Origin: DATMNI01 sp963817515
GTDB lineage: Bacteria; Acidobacteriota; Terriglobia; Bryobacterales; Bryobacteraceae
Assembly: GCA_963817515.1 (NCBI GenBank)
Contig: CAWFPJ010000014.1
Span: forward strand, 372,001-436,000
Length of the DNA: 64,000 bases
Direction: 5' to 3'
Each line of letters starts with the position of its first letter. Position 1 is the stretch's first letter. This document shows positions 35,156 through 45,151 of this stretch, piece by piece. The translations under genes and the position numbers were made by a program. Below the pieces are notes generated by a model that saw nothing but the letters and a program-made list of their open reading frames with translations, ran no database searches and was not told the DNA's origin.

Positions 35156-36063
35156 GTTCCGATCCTTGTATTTACTCATCATCCTGCAGTCAGCTTCTGC
35201 CATCGCAGCTCAGCTCCCTCGCGGGACGACGTTATCCGTGCGCCAGCAGGTGTCTGTTGGGACGAGGTTCTCCAAGGTTGGCGACCCGGTCAGCGGCGTG
35301 CTCCTCTCTCCCGTCCTGGAGCAGGGCCGCACGATTCTACCGGCCGGCAGCGAACTGGACGGGAGGGTCACCCTGGTCCGGAAGATGGGGCTGGGATTCA
35401 AGCACCAGTCCGCGTCTTTGGCCTTCGGTTTCCACTTCATCCGATTGCCCGGCGGAAAAAAGTCTCCATCGATGCGCGGATGAGACACGTGGAAACCGCG
35501 AAGGAGTGGGTAGACGCCGAAGGGCGAATCCATGGTATCGGCTCGGTGACCAACGTTTCATCGAGCCTGGCTGTGGGAGCATGGCGACTCCTGGTGGTCG
35601 CGCCTGGAGTTGGCGTGTCCGTCTGGGCAACCAAGCTGATATTCGCCCCTGCACCCGACGCCGAAATTGCGTTCGCTCGAGGTACGGAGTACCGCCTCGA
35701 ACTAACCCGGCCGCTACAGATCGACGACGCGGACGATTTTTCCGGACCACCCACAAGCCTGCTCAGTCCGGAAATCAGGACGGACACACGCGCGGCCATA
35801 ATTCGCTCTAATTTTCTCTCGCTCGCCTACAACGGAGTGCGACTGTCGTCGGCGACACGGAGGTTCCTCTTTGGAAAGCCCGTGCCCGACGACACGGGAG
35901 AGACGCTCACGCGCCAGCAAGTAGAATGGCTCGCGGAGAAAAGTCGACTGACGTGCTCAACGAGTGCCACGGACCGGAGTTCGATTCTCGGGAAACTTCT
36001 CCAAATGAGCAGCACGAAAATCTAAGGGATTACATAGAGCTATTCTTCAAGCCGGGACAGTAG
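35156..36063 (+). pseudogene. LssY-N/TrbI-like gene, copy B, disrupted
   Basis: Same gene as at 15526-16439, in the other orientation. The IS701 element separates the first codons (ATG CCT) from the rest, so no native start or ribosome site remains. The A_AAA_AAG heptamer is conserved at 35457-35463. A two-base insertion near 35939 additionally shifts the frame after WLAEKS, giving RLTCSTSATDRSS instead of TDVLNECHG. Two lesions make it non-functional. Confidence 0.85.
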
Positions 36064-36159
36064 AAGTTGTACTTGCCACAACTGACGCAATAAAACGACG
36101 GGCGGCGCCTGGCTGTCTTCTTCTGTTCCGCATCGTGACGGCCGTCGTCGAGTCTGGTT

Positions 36160-38046
36160 TTAAGGGGTGAGCACGGTGTACGACGTTAGTTTCCATGCCG
36201 ACCCTTCCTGAGCCCATATAGCCCAGAGCACGCCGGAATCCTCGCCGACCTTTGCCAACCTGAAGCCCATGGCGTAATACTTCCCGTAGTTTTTCGCGCC
36301 TGCGGAGGGTTTGAAACTCAGCGGTTCTCCTGGGGTTCGGGCCGCGCAATCCAGAGCGGCGCTCATATAGTCGGGAATCGAGGCGAGGGCAAACGCTTTG
36401 CTCCTTGCGTGCTTAACGAGCTTGATGTCCTCATGATTCGGCAATGGGGTCACAATCGCTTCCTCCAGCGCCTTCACTGTTCCGGTGGTGTCGAGGATGC
36501 TCTGCATCGCTTTCTTCAACTCCGCCTGCTCGTCCGCCGCCGCCTTCGGCCCAGGTTGGCCGGAAGCGCGGTTCAGCTTCAGGCAGTCGGCGCACTTTGC
36601 GGAGAGGTAGCGCGAAGCCTCGTCGAGATCCTGCTTCACCAGCCACGACATGAGGAACTTCGTGGCGGCACCGATCAGATCGGCCGGAGCGGTCGTGTAC
36701 CTGGTGGGCGCGGGCGGAGGGGCGGTGGTTGCCGTATTCGGGACCCGGTACTCGTCCCACACGGGATCAATGTCGTATGAGATCAGCCTCCAGAAGCCAT
36801 TCGACTCGCGCATCCACAGAGTCGCCAGCGTCGTTGCATCCGCCCCATCCTTCTTCCCAATACGGAAGACTGCCCCATAGTATTTGCCGAAAGACTTGGA
36901 TGCCGTAGCCTTCGGCGATGTCCGACTTACGTCCAGGCGGTTGACACAACTGAACTGCTCGGCCGCATCCTCTCGAACTTCGTACAGCGCGAACTGGTCT
37001 TGGTAGGGATGCTGAACCAGTTTGGTCCGTGCTCCTGGATGCGGCGAGACGGCTGTGAGAATGTCCCCCAATTGTGATACGGTTCCGAAACGCTGGTTGG
37101 CCTGCTGCAGCGCCATCAGGAGCCGGAACGGGGCCATTCCGCGGTCCAGTTTCTCTCCGGCTTCCAACTCCGCACATGCAAAGGACTGATGGGCGAAGTA
37201 AGGGATGACATCCTCAGGCTTCCTCGCTACCAGCCAGGTATTCAGCAGATCGTGAACCGCGTCGGCCGGTCTCAACCTGGCTTCTGGTCTCGCGTTAGCA
37301 GTTCCTCCTCCTGCTTCGGCATACGCGTCCTGCTTCGTCTCACGCGGCAGCGAGAGCAGGTTGCGCCACCAATTGTTCAAGCCCCGCCACTGGCCGTTGT
37401 GGATATCGTCGTTGCTGCCCGCGCGCACGTCGGAGTTCGAGGCCGAAAGGTGCCCATTTACCAGCGCCTTCGGGAAACCGGACGACTTGTAATCGACGTC
37501 TACGTCTGCCCTGGTCTTATCCCGCGTGGCAGACACCTGGATTGAGGGGACCGACGGTTTGCTGCGATAGCAGACCGGATAACCCTTGTGATAGACGGAG
37601 TTGTCCCCCGTCCGCCGAAACTCCTGACTCTGCTCCAACAGATCGAGGGCGTCCGGTTTCAGCTGAACGTAGACACGAAACTGCTCGTCACCCCGCGCGC
37701 CGAGAACCTCCCCACGCACCGTATCGAGTTTGGCGACGATCTGGATTGCGGATCCCAACCCCAGGCCGGATTCGCCGGTCAACTGTGTCGAGATGAGCGC
37801 GTGGGTCACGGCGTTAAACGTCGTTTTTGTGGAGAGCGAAAGGTTGTCATAAGTCTGACGTGGATCGACCTGCTTGTGGATGGTAGCGCTGAAGCGCTTC
37901 ATCCAGTCGTCGATCAGTGCTCTCTGCTGGGGAACCAGGGAGTCGTAGCCGCCGCCGAAGTCGGTGGCGGCGCCTCGCGTGTTTTGGGTACCAGCGTCGA
38001 TGCTGAGTGCGAGAAGTGCGAGGATTTCTATTAAGATCAGGCGCAT
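36160..38046 (-). CDS. Exported 628-aa protein of unknown function with repeated C-terminal domains
   Basis: ATG at 38046 behind GGGAGG; signal peptide MRLILIEILALLALSIDAG. About 50-200 is a unique domain (QTYDNLSLSTKTTFNAVTHA, FRVYVQLKPDALDLLEQ). About 265-420 and 440-628 are two related units, each starting with a helical segment (ADAVHDLLNTWLVARKPEDV; ADLIGAATKFLMSWLVKQDL) and ending in a strand block (SFGKYYGAVFRIGKKDG; NYGKYYAMGFRLAKVG) plus WRLISYDIDP or WKLTSYTVLTP. The units resemble NTF2/SnoaL-like alpha+beta domains. A copy of the second unit lies at 14687-15429, and a diverged tail is found at 17016 and 32552, so this family has multiplied locally. Confidence 0.65.
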   Translation of the reverse strand: MRLILIEILALLALSIDAGTQNTRGAATDFGGGYDSLVPQQRALIDDWMKRFSATIHKQVDPRQTYDNLSLSTKTTFNAVTHALISTQLTGESGLGLGSAIQIVAKLDTVRGEVLGARGDEQFRVYVQLKPDALDLLEQSQEFRRTGDNSVYHKGYPVCYRSKPSVPSIQVSATRDKTRADVDVDYKSSGFPKALVNGHLSASNSDVRAGSNDDIHNGQWRGLNNWWRNLLSLPRETKQDAYAEAGGGTANARPEARLRPADAVHDLLNTWLVARKPEDVIPYFAHQSFACAELEAGEKLDRGMAPFRLLMALQQANQRFGTVSQLGDILTAVSPHPGARTKLVQHPYQDQFALYEVREDAAEQFSCVNRLDVSRTSPKATASKSFGKYYGAVFRIGKKDGADATTLATLWMRESNGFWRLISYDIDPVWDEYRVPNTATTAPPPAPTRYTTAPADLIGAATKFLMSWLVKQDLDEASRYLSAKCADCLKLNRASGQPGPKAAADEQAELKKAMQSILDTTGTVKALEEAIVTPLPNHEDIKLVKHARSKAFALASIPDYMSAALDCAARTPGEPLSFKPSAGAKNYGKYYAMGFRLAKVGEDSGVLWAIWAQEGSAWKLTSYTVLTP

Positions 38047-38644
38047 GTTTGCAGCCTCCCAACAACTGTGGTAGCTTGAGCCGCCGCCGTACGGAGCTGA
38101 AGCTCAATTAGCGGAAATGTACCGGGTCAATCCCGTAAAAGGCACTTAGCCTAATGCGAGGTTGAGAACGCCAGAGGCAGACACTTCCGGTGCCGGCGAC
38201 GATGCCAAGCGCGGAATGTTGATGTTGGTGCCGTCGGCCTACCTACCCTCGGAAGACACCCGACAGAGACACCCGCACGGTTGTGCTGAAGTTCTTGGAT
38301 TGCCTTATCCTTGCTGCCCTGCTTGCCTCCCTGCCGATCAGCATATCTCTGAAATCGCCTTCGCTTGGAGAAACGAAAGACCTTTGGATCGCCCACCCGA
38401 TCGCGGGTGCGCATCGTACCAGGAATGCGTTGATCAACGGACTGTTGCCCTTCCAAAGAAGTGCCGCTGAACCAGATGCAGGGCGAGAGTGCGTTCGGTC
38501 TTTTTTTTAACGCGGTCCCACAACTCCTGTACGAAAATCGAGGCTCTACGGGCGGTTGGCCGGCGATCGCGAATCGCGTGACGCCTCGAAAGTGGCACGT
38601 ATTCCGCACGGACCGAGGAGTTGGTAAAGGCCGTGAGACAAGCT
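38047..38644. other. Intergenic, no gene recognised
   Basis: About 600 bp. A plus-strand frame from about 38283 has a hydrophobic start (LKFLDCLILAALLASLPISI) but degenerates, and the minus-strand frame is Arg-rich and unsupported. No hairpin terminator or repeat was recognised. Confidence 0.3.
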
Positions 38645-39220
38645 TTAAACCGACTGGTTTTGATATTGCCGCATGCGTGTCAACACACGGTCCACGTAGT
38701 CCTGCGTCTCGCGAAACGGCGGAACGCCGTTGTAACGATCGACAGCGCCGAAACCGGCATTGTATGCCGCTATCGCGTTCGTCAGCGGGTTGCTGCTGTC
38801 GCGATACTTCTCGATTAAGAAGCGGAGATAGCGCGTGCCGGCGTCTACGTTCTGCGCCGGCACTTTCGCATTGGCGCCATACTGGCGGGCCGTTGACGGT
38901 AGCAATTGCATCAGGCCGACTGCGCCTTTAGACGAGACCACGTTGCATCGGAAGTTGGATTCCGTGGCGACAATGCTCTTCACCAGAGCGGTGGGAACCC
39001 CGTGTTTTTCGGCTGCGGCCGAAATCAGCGCGTGCACGTCTGCCAGTTTCAAGCACGCCCGTTTTACACGGACGATGACCCGCTGCGTCGCGCGGTTCTG
39101 TGGAGCCGCGGCAATTGTAGATTGATTCGAACTGTTGACGTGAAAAGTTTCCAGAAGTCCGGCGAAACCGCAGGCGGACACACAACTAGCCAGTAGTATT
39201 GCTTTGATGGAGTGCTTCAT
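38645..39220 (-). CDS. Lytic transglycosylase (SLT/GH23 type)
   Basis: 191 aa with an N-terminal signal (ILLASCVSACGFAG). The catalytic glutamate is E87 in IVATESNFRCNVVSSKGAVG, followed by LMQLLPSTARQYGA, AGTRYLRFLIEKYR and AIAAYNAGFGAVDRYNGVPP, the full SLT motif set. It should cleave murein to 1,6-anhydromuropeptides. Small stand-alone SLTs occur both in general wall turnover and with T4SS or conjugation; the neighbouring conjugative relics at 40-43 kb permit the second role. The gene reads away from those relics' intact end and may simply be chromosomal. Confidence 0.88.
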   Translation of the reverse strand: MKHSIKAILLASCVSACGFAGLLETFHVNSSNQSTIAAAPQNRATQRVIVRVKRACLKLADVHALISAAAEKHGVPTALVKSIVATESNFRCNVVSSKGAVGLMQLLPSTARQYGANAKVPAQNVDAGTRYLRFLIEKYRDSSNPLTNAIAAYNAGFGAVDRYNGVPPFRETQDYVDRVLTRMRQYQNQSV

Positions 39221-39303
39221 TGTTTGTTAGTGATTGGAGACGTCTTTTTTCTCGAAAAAGCTGGGAACGAAATAGATTGCTGGCGCCGCGATCCGAGGCA
39301 GAT

Positions 39304-40050
39304 TCAACCGCTCTGTTCCGGGCTGAGCCGCGTTTGCGCTTGGAGCCGCTCGCCGGCGAGAGCCTGCGCCAGGCAACGGAATCCAGCCAGGCTCGAGCGT
39401 ATCTCCAGAACGGAGCTTTCATCGGAAAGACCGCAGTCTTCCCTTAGATAGTCGGTAATACTTTTTGCGCGGGCGACGGCTGTAAGAAGGCATTCCGCGT
39501 ATTTGCGCGTGGGCGGGTCATCCGCGGATCTATGCAGAAGCACTTCGCCGCAGCCCACCATTACCGTCAAAAGGTTGTTCAAGCGGTGGGACAGTCCACG
39601 CAATTCGGCGCGCGAAACGACGTCTTGCTTCGAAGAGGGGGCAACAGCCTGGTTGGGGTGAGTTTCCAGACCATGTTGGACGACTATGCGGTCCAGCGCC
39701 GCGATCAATCGATCCGACTCTGCCTCCGCCGCGAACGTCTTGCGCCGCTTCGCTATCAGGAGGGCCTCACCGCCAAAGTCGACGATCTTGATGGAATGCA
39801 AACCGGATTCGGCCTGTTTTGCAACCGCGACCGAGGCAGAGGCCGCGTCCTGAAGGCGCGGCCAGACTCCGATAAAGACGTCCCAAGGCAAATCCCTGAC
39901 GAGGGCGGGGGCCTGCTTACTCGTTTCAAGAGGAAAGAAACCAGGGTCATATCCCAATCCGACGATCTCAGAGACCAGGAAAAGTGCTATGCCCGGAGAG
40001 GCAGACGTAACCATCACACGCAAAGAGCGGAGTTTTTGGGATTCGTTCAA
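39304..40050 (-). CDS. Orphan histidine-kinase-like protein with degenerate receiver
   Basis: 248 aa. Residues 9-125 have receiver-like topology (LRVMVTSASPGIALFLVSEI, DVFIGVWPRL), but the acidic pocket and phosphoacceptor are not conserved. Residues 150-215 contain LSHRLNNLLTVMVGCGEVLL, a DHp-type helix with the phosphorylatable H in the H-x-L-N-N-L-L pattern of PAS/HATPase kinases. No ATPase domain follows; the C-terminus is short and charged. It may be a phosphotransfer protein, a decoy, or the remnant of a larger kinase. No regulator gene is adjacent. Confidence 0.5.
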   Translation of the reverse strand: MNESQKLRSLRVMVTSASPGIALFLVSEIVGLGYDPGFFPLETSKQAPALVRDLPWDVFIGVWPRLQDAASASVAVAKQAESGLHSIKIVDFGGEALLIAKRRKTFAAEAESDRLIAALDRIVVQHGLETHPNQAVAPSSKQDVVSRAELRGLSHRLNNLLTVMVGCGEVLLHRSADDPPTRKYAECLLTAVARAKSITDYLREDCGLSDESSVLEIRSSLAGFRCLAQALAGERLQAQTRLSPEQSG

Positions 40051-40298
40051 TGTGATCCTCTCGCACGCACGGCCGTGAGAGGAAAAGTGATGATAGCCGC
40101 GGCGCTCTTCCAGTCTCGCTGATCGTTGGACAGATGCTGAAGTGCTTTACGGTTAAATGAAACGTTTCTCACATAAGAAATTGCGCTCTCATGTCTTGCG
40201 GCTGCATCAGAACTCCGACCATGGCTGCCCCTGAAGAAGTCCTGGCGCCTACCTTGGTACGCGAGCAGTTGGCGAGGATTCTCGCCAACTCACTCTTC

Positions 40299-41388
40299 TC
40301 AGGGTCGCCCATGCTCAGCCGCCTGCTCACGTAATAGTTCGCGCTCTTCTACAACGGCCTCCCGTTCGATGCAACGGTCGCGGGACCACGCCACGGCTTC
40401 CTGGGCCTGCTTGGCGGTGTCTGTGTGACCCTGTTGGATGCCTCTGTCACGCGCCTGCTCCACGACATACTGGGGTTGGTTCCCGAATGCGTCGGCTACT
40501 TCTTGGTGCTTCGCCAGCATCTCTTCTGGACTGAGCGCGACTTTGACGTCGCGCGTTCGGTGCGCCGCGATCTGGGCAGGTCCGGCGCCTTCCAAGCCCT
40601 GCTCTTCAAGATGGGCTTTGATCTGCTGGCTGCGGGGGCTGCTGGCCTCCAGATATTCCTTTGTGTAGCCCCGGATTTCCGGTGCGCCGTTCTTGCCGGC
40701 ATCAAGTGAATATCCGAGCGCTTTTAAGCGCGACGCCAGTTTAGATTGATAAACGGCGGTAGCGTACTGCTGACTCTTGTAGACCTCCCGCAGCTGAACT
40801 GCTCGCGTGTTTCCGTCCTTCGCCTCGGTCACATTGAAAAAACACTACGTGCGTGTGCAACTGCGGAGCGGAGTAGCCGTCCACGGGTCGGGCGCTGTCG
40901 TGCTCGAACTTCGCTGCGGCCCATTTCCCGGTGGTCTCAGCCGGATGGTTGCCGCCGATGCGAGCCTGAACGTAGCGCTCCAGCTCGCCCACCGCAATGC
41001 TTACGCTCGCCCTGTGCGCATCGCGCACGCGTTCATCGCCTCCCACTAAGGCCGTGAGCGAAACACTTTTGGGCGCACTAAACGTGGCGTCCCAGCCGGC
41101 GCGGTGCTCCATGGTCTTCACGGTCTCACCCTGTTCCTTTTCGTACTTGAACGAACCACGATGCCGGACGAGTTGCTCTCCGGTTTCCGGGTGTTGGCCA
41201 GTGGCGAGCCGGGCAAACTGTTCCTCGGTGACTTCGCCGATGAGACCCCACTGCGTCGCCAACTTGCCTTGCCACTCGCCTCGTACTTGATTGCTCTGGG
41301 TGTAGTAATTTTGCTCGGCGGAAGTGAACTCACTCCGGTGATACGCCTGCGCCTGGCTCGCGCTGAGCGATCTGGAGACGGTCACCAT
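40299..41388 (-). pseudogene. MobF/TrwC-family conjugative relaxase, frameshifted and truncated
   Basis: From 41388: MVTVSRSLSASQAQAYHRSE, then tandem tyrosines Y28-Y29 (EQNYYTQS), FSAPKSVSLTALVGGDERVR, and the metal-binding PQLHTHVVFF, all diagnostic of MobF. A T6 run near 40840 carries one base too many; after it the second frame continues NVTEAKDGNTRAVQLREVYK, SQQYATAVYQSKLASRLKAL and GAGPAQIAAHRTRDVKVALS. The protein stops at 40299 after about 360 residues, so the helicase half typical of the family is absent. It is a decayed remnant of a conjugative or mobilisable element. Confidence 0.85.
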
Positions 41389-41406
41389 GAGTCTACCGCG
41401 AGTTCG

Positions 41407-42780
41407 TCAATCGAAGATTGAGTGCTGCGGGCTTTCCTCGCACTCCTGAGATTTCTCCGCAGTCGGCTGCGGGCGGTTTGGTGGCTGGGCAGTGATGTTC
41501 TGGACTGGTGTACACCCCTCGATCGGACGGGGGATGAAACCTCGCTGCTTCCGCTCGGGGGGAACCCAGGGAAACGTCACCGACACGACCAGGTTTTGGG
41601 ACTTCAAATAGCCGCTCAGGTTTGGCAGGTCCTGGATCACGGAATCCATAACCAGCGGTTCGACGCGGCGCTCCAGCTGATAGGACTTACTCTTGCGCTT
41701 CCAGGTATCGAAGGACTGCGACATTGGCTCGGTTCGGCTCTCCTTCAGTCGCTCAATCTCGACATTGCCGATCGTTTCACTGATCCATTTGGCGGCGCGT
41801 GGCTCGCTGGTGCGGAGGAAGATTTTAGTCATCGGCTGCGAGAGCATTGTCTCGGCTTCGATGCCGTAGCGCGCTTCCAACTGGGTGCGGCCCTGGAAAC
41901 CCAGTACCAGCCGGAGGTTGGCTTTGCGTGCTTCAGTGATGGCCGTTGGTAGCTGGGGTAGCCGCTGTAAGCTGGCCAATTCGTCGAGGATGACACACAC
42001 CGGGCGCGCTCCGCCCTCGGCGGATATCATCAATCGCAGGAGCAGCGAATCGAGCGACAGGCTCACGAGGGGACGCAAGCTTTCGCGAATCTCGTGGCGA
42101 CTGGGCAAGAACAGCCAGCCTGTGCGTTCGTGAGCCCAAGTCGCGGCGCTCCAGTGGCCTTGGCCCCTCAGCTCTGTAGGTAGGAGACGAAACGCAGCGG
42201 CAACTTGATTGAAAGTGGCCCGCACCGCCGCGCGCTGGCCTCCCGCCGTGGGAGCTACGAATGGAGCCAGCGCCGTTCCCTCCAGTCGCCGGTCGATCTC
42301 CTCGAAATGGCGCATCCAATTGCTCAGTAGTTCCGCCGTGGGTTTGTAGCGAGCTACCAAATAGGCAAATATGCTCCGGGCTGCCTCGGTGAAAAATGGA
42401 TTCTCATGGGGTTTATCTGGGAACAGGGAGTTGGCCACGGTCAAGGCTTCTGGAGCGTAACGGACTTCATCGGACGGAGTCCAGTATGGCATACGCTCGT
42501 CTACGGGTTGAGGATGAAATCGCCTTGCAAAGGGTCGTAAAACTGCGCCGTGAATTCCAGAGCAGGGTGTACACAATGGCGCTTTCACCTCGGGCGCGGA
42601 TCTGCGGAAGGAGCTGGCGGATAAGCGACGATTTCCCAGTGCCGGAGTCTCCGAGAAGCAGCAAATGGCTCTGCTCTTCGCGGCGCGGAATGCGCACCAT
42701 GTGCCGCTGCGGATGGCGCGACAGCCGTTCGCGGACAGTCAGCGAGTCATTTGTCGCGAAACCAACACCGTCGGAGCGTC
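41407..42780 (-). pseudogene. Type IV coupling protein (TraD/TrwB-like), frameshifted
   Basis: The segment just upstream on the minus strand encodes MVRIPRREEQSHLLLLGDSG with the Walker A motif GDSGTGKSSLI, then breaks after SAIVY. Two shifts near 42570 and 42510 lead through PALEFTAQFYDPLQGDFILN to DERMPYWTPSDEVRYAPEAL. The main frame (to 41407) includes PVCVILDELASLQRLPQLPT (Walker B), ARKANLRLVLGFQGRTQLEA, and TKIFLRTSEPRAAKWISETI. The first membrane segment is not found. It ends 18 bp before the relaxase start, the usual mob gene order. Confidence 0.8.
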
Positions 42781-43065
42781 CACGGCTTCCGAAGTGGGCC
42801 GCCCATGAGTTGACGAAGAGTGGTACGCTGCTCGCCAGGCAAGAGAAGGAACAAACCCGAGCGGTCGCGTTGATTCCTCACTGCGGGAAGCAGTTGTTGC
42901 CGAGCGAAGAAAGGCGTGTGTGGCCGTAGAACCCCAGGTTCGCATTACCTGGCACACTAGCGCGTTTCAAGTAAGCCGCTGGCGCGGCGGACGCTACGCG
43001 TCGGGTAAGGTAGCGGCAGTCGGCTGACGATGGCGATATCTTGTGGGTCACAAGGAGGTGTCCCT

Positions 43066-43962
43066 GTGACCCATTTACGCAAGATGATGCTGGAGGAACT
43101 CCAGCGTCGAAACTATTCTCAGAGTACGACGCGGGCCTATGTCCGTGTAGTGCACGAACTGGCTGCATACTTCCGGAAGTCGCCCGACCGGCTCGGCCCC
43201 GACCACCTGCGGCAGTTTCAGGTTCATGTGTTTCGAGACGGAAGCTGAATGCCCGTACCGTTGTCCAGTACAGTGCCGCACTACGGTTTTTCTTCGTGAA
43301 GACGCTGAAGCGGCACTACCTGTTGGAAAGCATTCCGCTGCCCAAGGAGCCGCGGACACTTGCCGACCGTGCTGAGCCAGGCAGAGGTCACCACACTCAT
43401 CGAATCGGCCAGCAACCTGATGCATCGCGCCATTCTGATGACGCTCTACGCGACCGGCATGCGTCGGGCGGAGTTGTGCCATCTGAAAGTGAGCGACATC
43501 GACAAGGAACGGATGGTCATCCACATCCACCAAGGCAAAGGACAACGCGACCGCGATGTGGAGTTAAGTGAAAAGCTCCTGGAAACCTTGCGAGAGTACT
43601 TCCGCTGGATGAGGCCGAAGACCTATCTGTTACCCGGCACTGTAAACAACTGGCGAGCGGACGTGCCCATCACGGGTAAGGTGGTTTGGGAGGCATGCCG
43701 TCAAGCCGCCCATCGGTCTGGCATCCAAAAACACGTCTATCCTCATTTGATTCGCCACTGCTTTGCCACCCACTGGCTGGAAGCCGGAGGAGACCTGCTC
43801 GTCCTGCAGAAGCTGCTGGGACACGCCAAGCTGGAAGACACCGTCAAGTACTTACACCTGTCCCGGCGACACCTGCTTGGCGTGGCCAATCCTCTCGATC
43901 AGCTGACCGTCACCCAGAGCGCCCAGGAAACCAAGCGTTCGAGGCTCAAGAAGAAGAGATGA
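43066..43962 (+). pseudogene. Tyrosine recombinase associated with an IS91-type element, frameshifted
   Basis: GTG at 43066 is behind AAGGAGG. The SAM-like core-binding domain reads MMLEELQRRNYSQSTTRAYV and FRKSPDRLGPDHLRQFQVHV, shifts near 43235 to NARTVVQYSAALRFFFVKTL, and shifts again near 43360 to TVLSQAEVTTLIESASN. The catalytic domain has R in TGMRRAELCHLKVSD, H-x-x-R in HLIRHCFATHWLEAG (with the normal HxLRH pattern), H in LLGHAKLEDTVKYLH and a tyrosine in the last segment. The two frameshifts inactivate it. It overlaps the transposase by ATGA. Confidence 0.8.
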
Positions 43963-45151
43963 AGCGGCCCACCCTGGAGGTGGCCGACATCATCCGTTCT
44001 GCGGGCGACGCCTTCATCGGGCGTAACCAATCCCATCTGGGCTGGCAGCAGCTCAAGGTGTTGCGGGCCATCCGAGCACTGCCGCACGGCAGCGCTCGGC
44101 GGCCATCTCGATCAGTGCTCCCGATGCGGCCATCGCGCCATCTCCTTCTTCTCCTGTCGCAACCGGCACTGCCCAAAGTGCCAGACCAACGCCCGCAACC
44201 AGTGGCTCGCGGCTCGCTCCGAAGAACTGCTCGGCGTCAGCTACTTTCATGTGGTCTTCACGCTGCCTCATGAACTGTCCGCACTAACCTTACAGAACAA
44301 GAAGGCCGTCTATGAACTGCTATTCCAGACCAGCGCCGCGACGCTGGAAGAGGTGGCCGCCGATCCGAAACATCTCGGCGCGGACATCGGCTTCCTGAGT
44401 GTGCTTCACACCTGGGGACAGAACTTGCAAGCCCATCCCCATGTGCACTGCGTCATTCCAGCCGGTGGTCTGTCGCCAGACCACTCGCGCTGGATTCATC
44501 CGAAGTACCCCTTCTTTCTGCCGGTGAAGGTCCTCAGCCGCGTCTTTCGCGGCAAGTTCGTCGCCGGCTTGAAGCGCCTCTTCCGCCAAAAGAAACTCCG
44601 CTTCCATGGACGGCTCCAACATCTGGGCGAGCCCAAACCATTTCACGCTTTCCTCCGGCAGTTGTTTCGGCAGGATTGGGTCGTTTATGCCAAGCCACCA
44701 TTCGGCGGACCAGAATACGTACTCCAGTATCTGGCCCGCTATACGCACCGCGTGGCCATTTCCAACCACCGCCTCGTGTCCATGGCCGACGGCAACGTCA
44801 CATTCCTTTGGAAAGATTACGCCCACGGCAACAAGAACACGCAAAATGACCGTCACGACCGACGAATTCCTGCGCCGGTTCCTGCTGCATGTGTTGCCGC
44901 GTGGCTTTGTGCGCATCCGCCATTTCGGCTTTCTGTCCGCACGGCGACGGCGAGAGTCCATCGCCGTCAGCCGCCAGGTGCTGGCGGCGGCTCCGCGACC
45001 GCGATCCCCAACGCCGACGACAACCCCACCGCCCGTCACCACCTGGCCGTGCCCGTGCTGTGGCGGCACCATGATCATCATCGAGAAGCTCACCGCTCAG
45101 CAGATCCGCCTGCGATCGACTGAATGGGAAAACCTAATTGACAGCTCGTAA
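43959..45151 (+). pseudogene. IS91-family (HUH/Y1-Y2) transposase, frameshifted
   Basis: ATG at 43959. The zinc-finger region (CSRCGHRAISFFSCRNRHCP) lies in a different frame from MKRPTLEVADIIRSAGDAFI, showing a shift near 44090. The central frame has FHVVFTLPHELSALTLQNKK, the HUH motif HPHVHCVIPAGG and ARYTHRVAISNHRLV. A second shift near 44840 leads to MTVTTDEFLRRFLLHVLPRG, FVRIRHFGFLSARRR and a Cys-containing end (WPCPCCGGTM). About 397 codons in total agree with the family. Two frameshifts make it inactive. IS91 ends could not be located. Confidence 0.85.

Larger units (their letters stand above)
32552..36902. repeat. Long inverted repeat, copy B, split by IS701
   Basis: Reverse complement of 14687-17161 with two changes: the IS701-type element plus a 4-bp target duplication, and two extra A at about 35939. 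4351 minus 1874 minus 2 equals 2475, the exact length of copy A. Its right border lies inside the intact 628-aa gene, so this end is in native context. Because the IS is present in only one copy, it inserted after the duplication or was lost precisely from the other copy. Confidence 0.95.
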
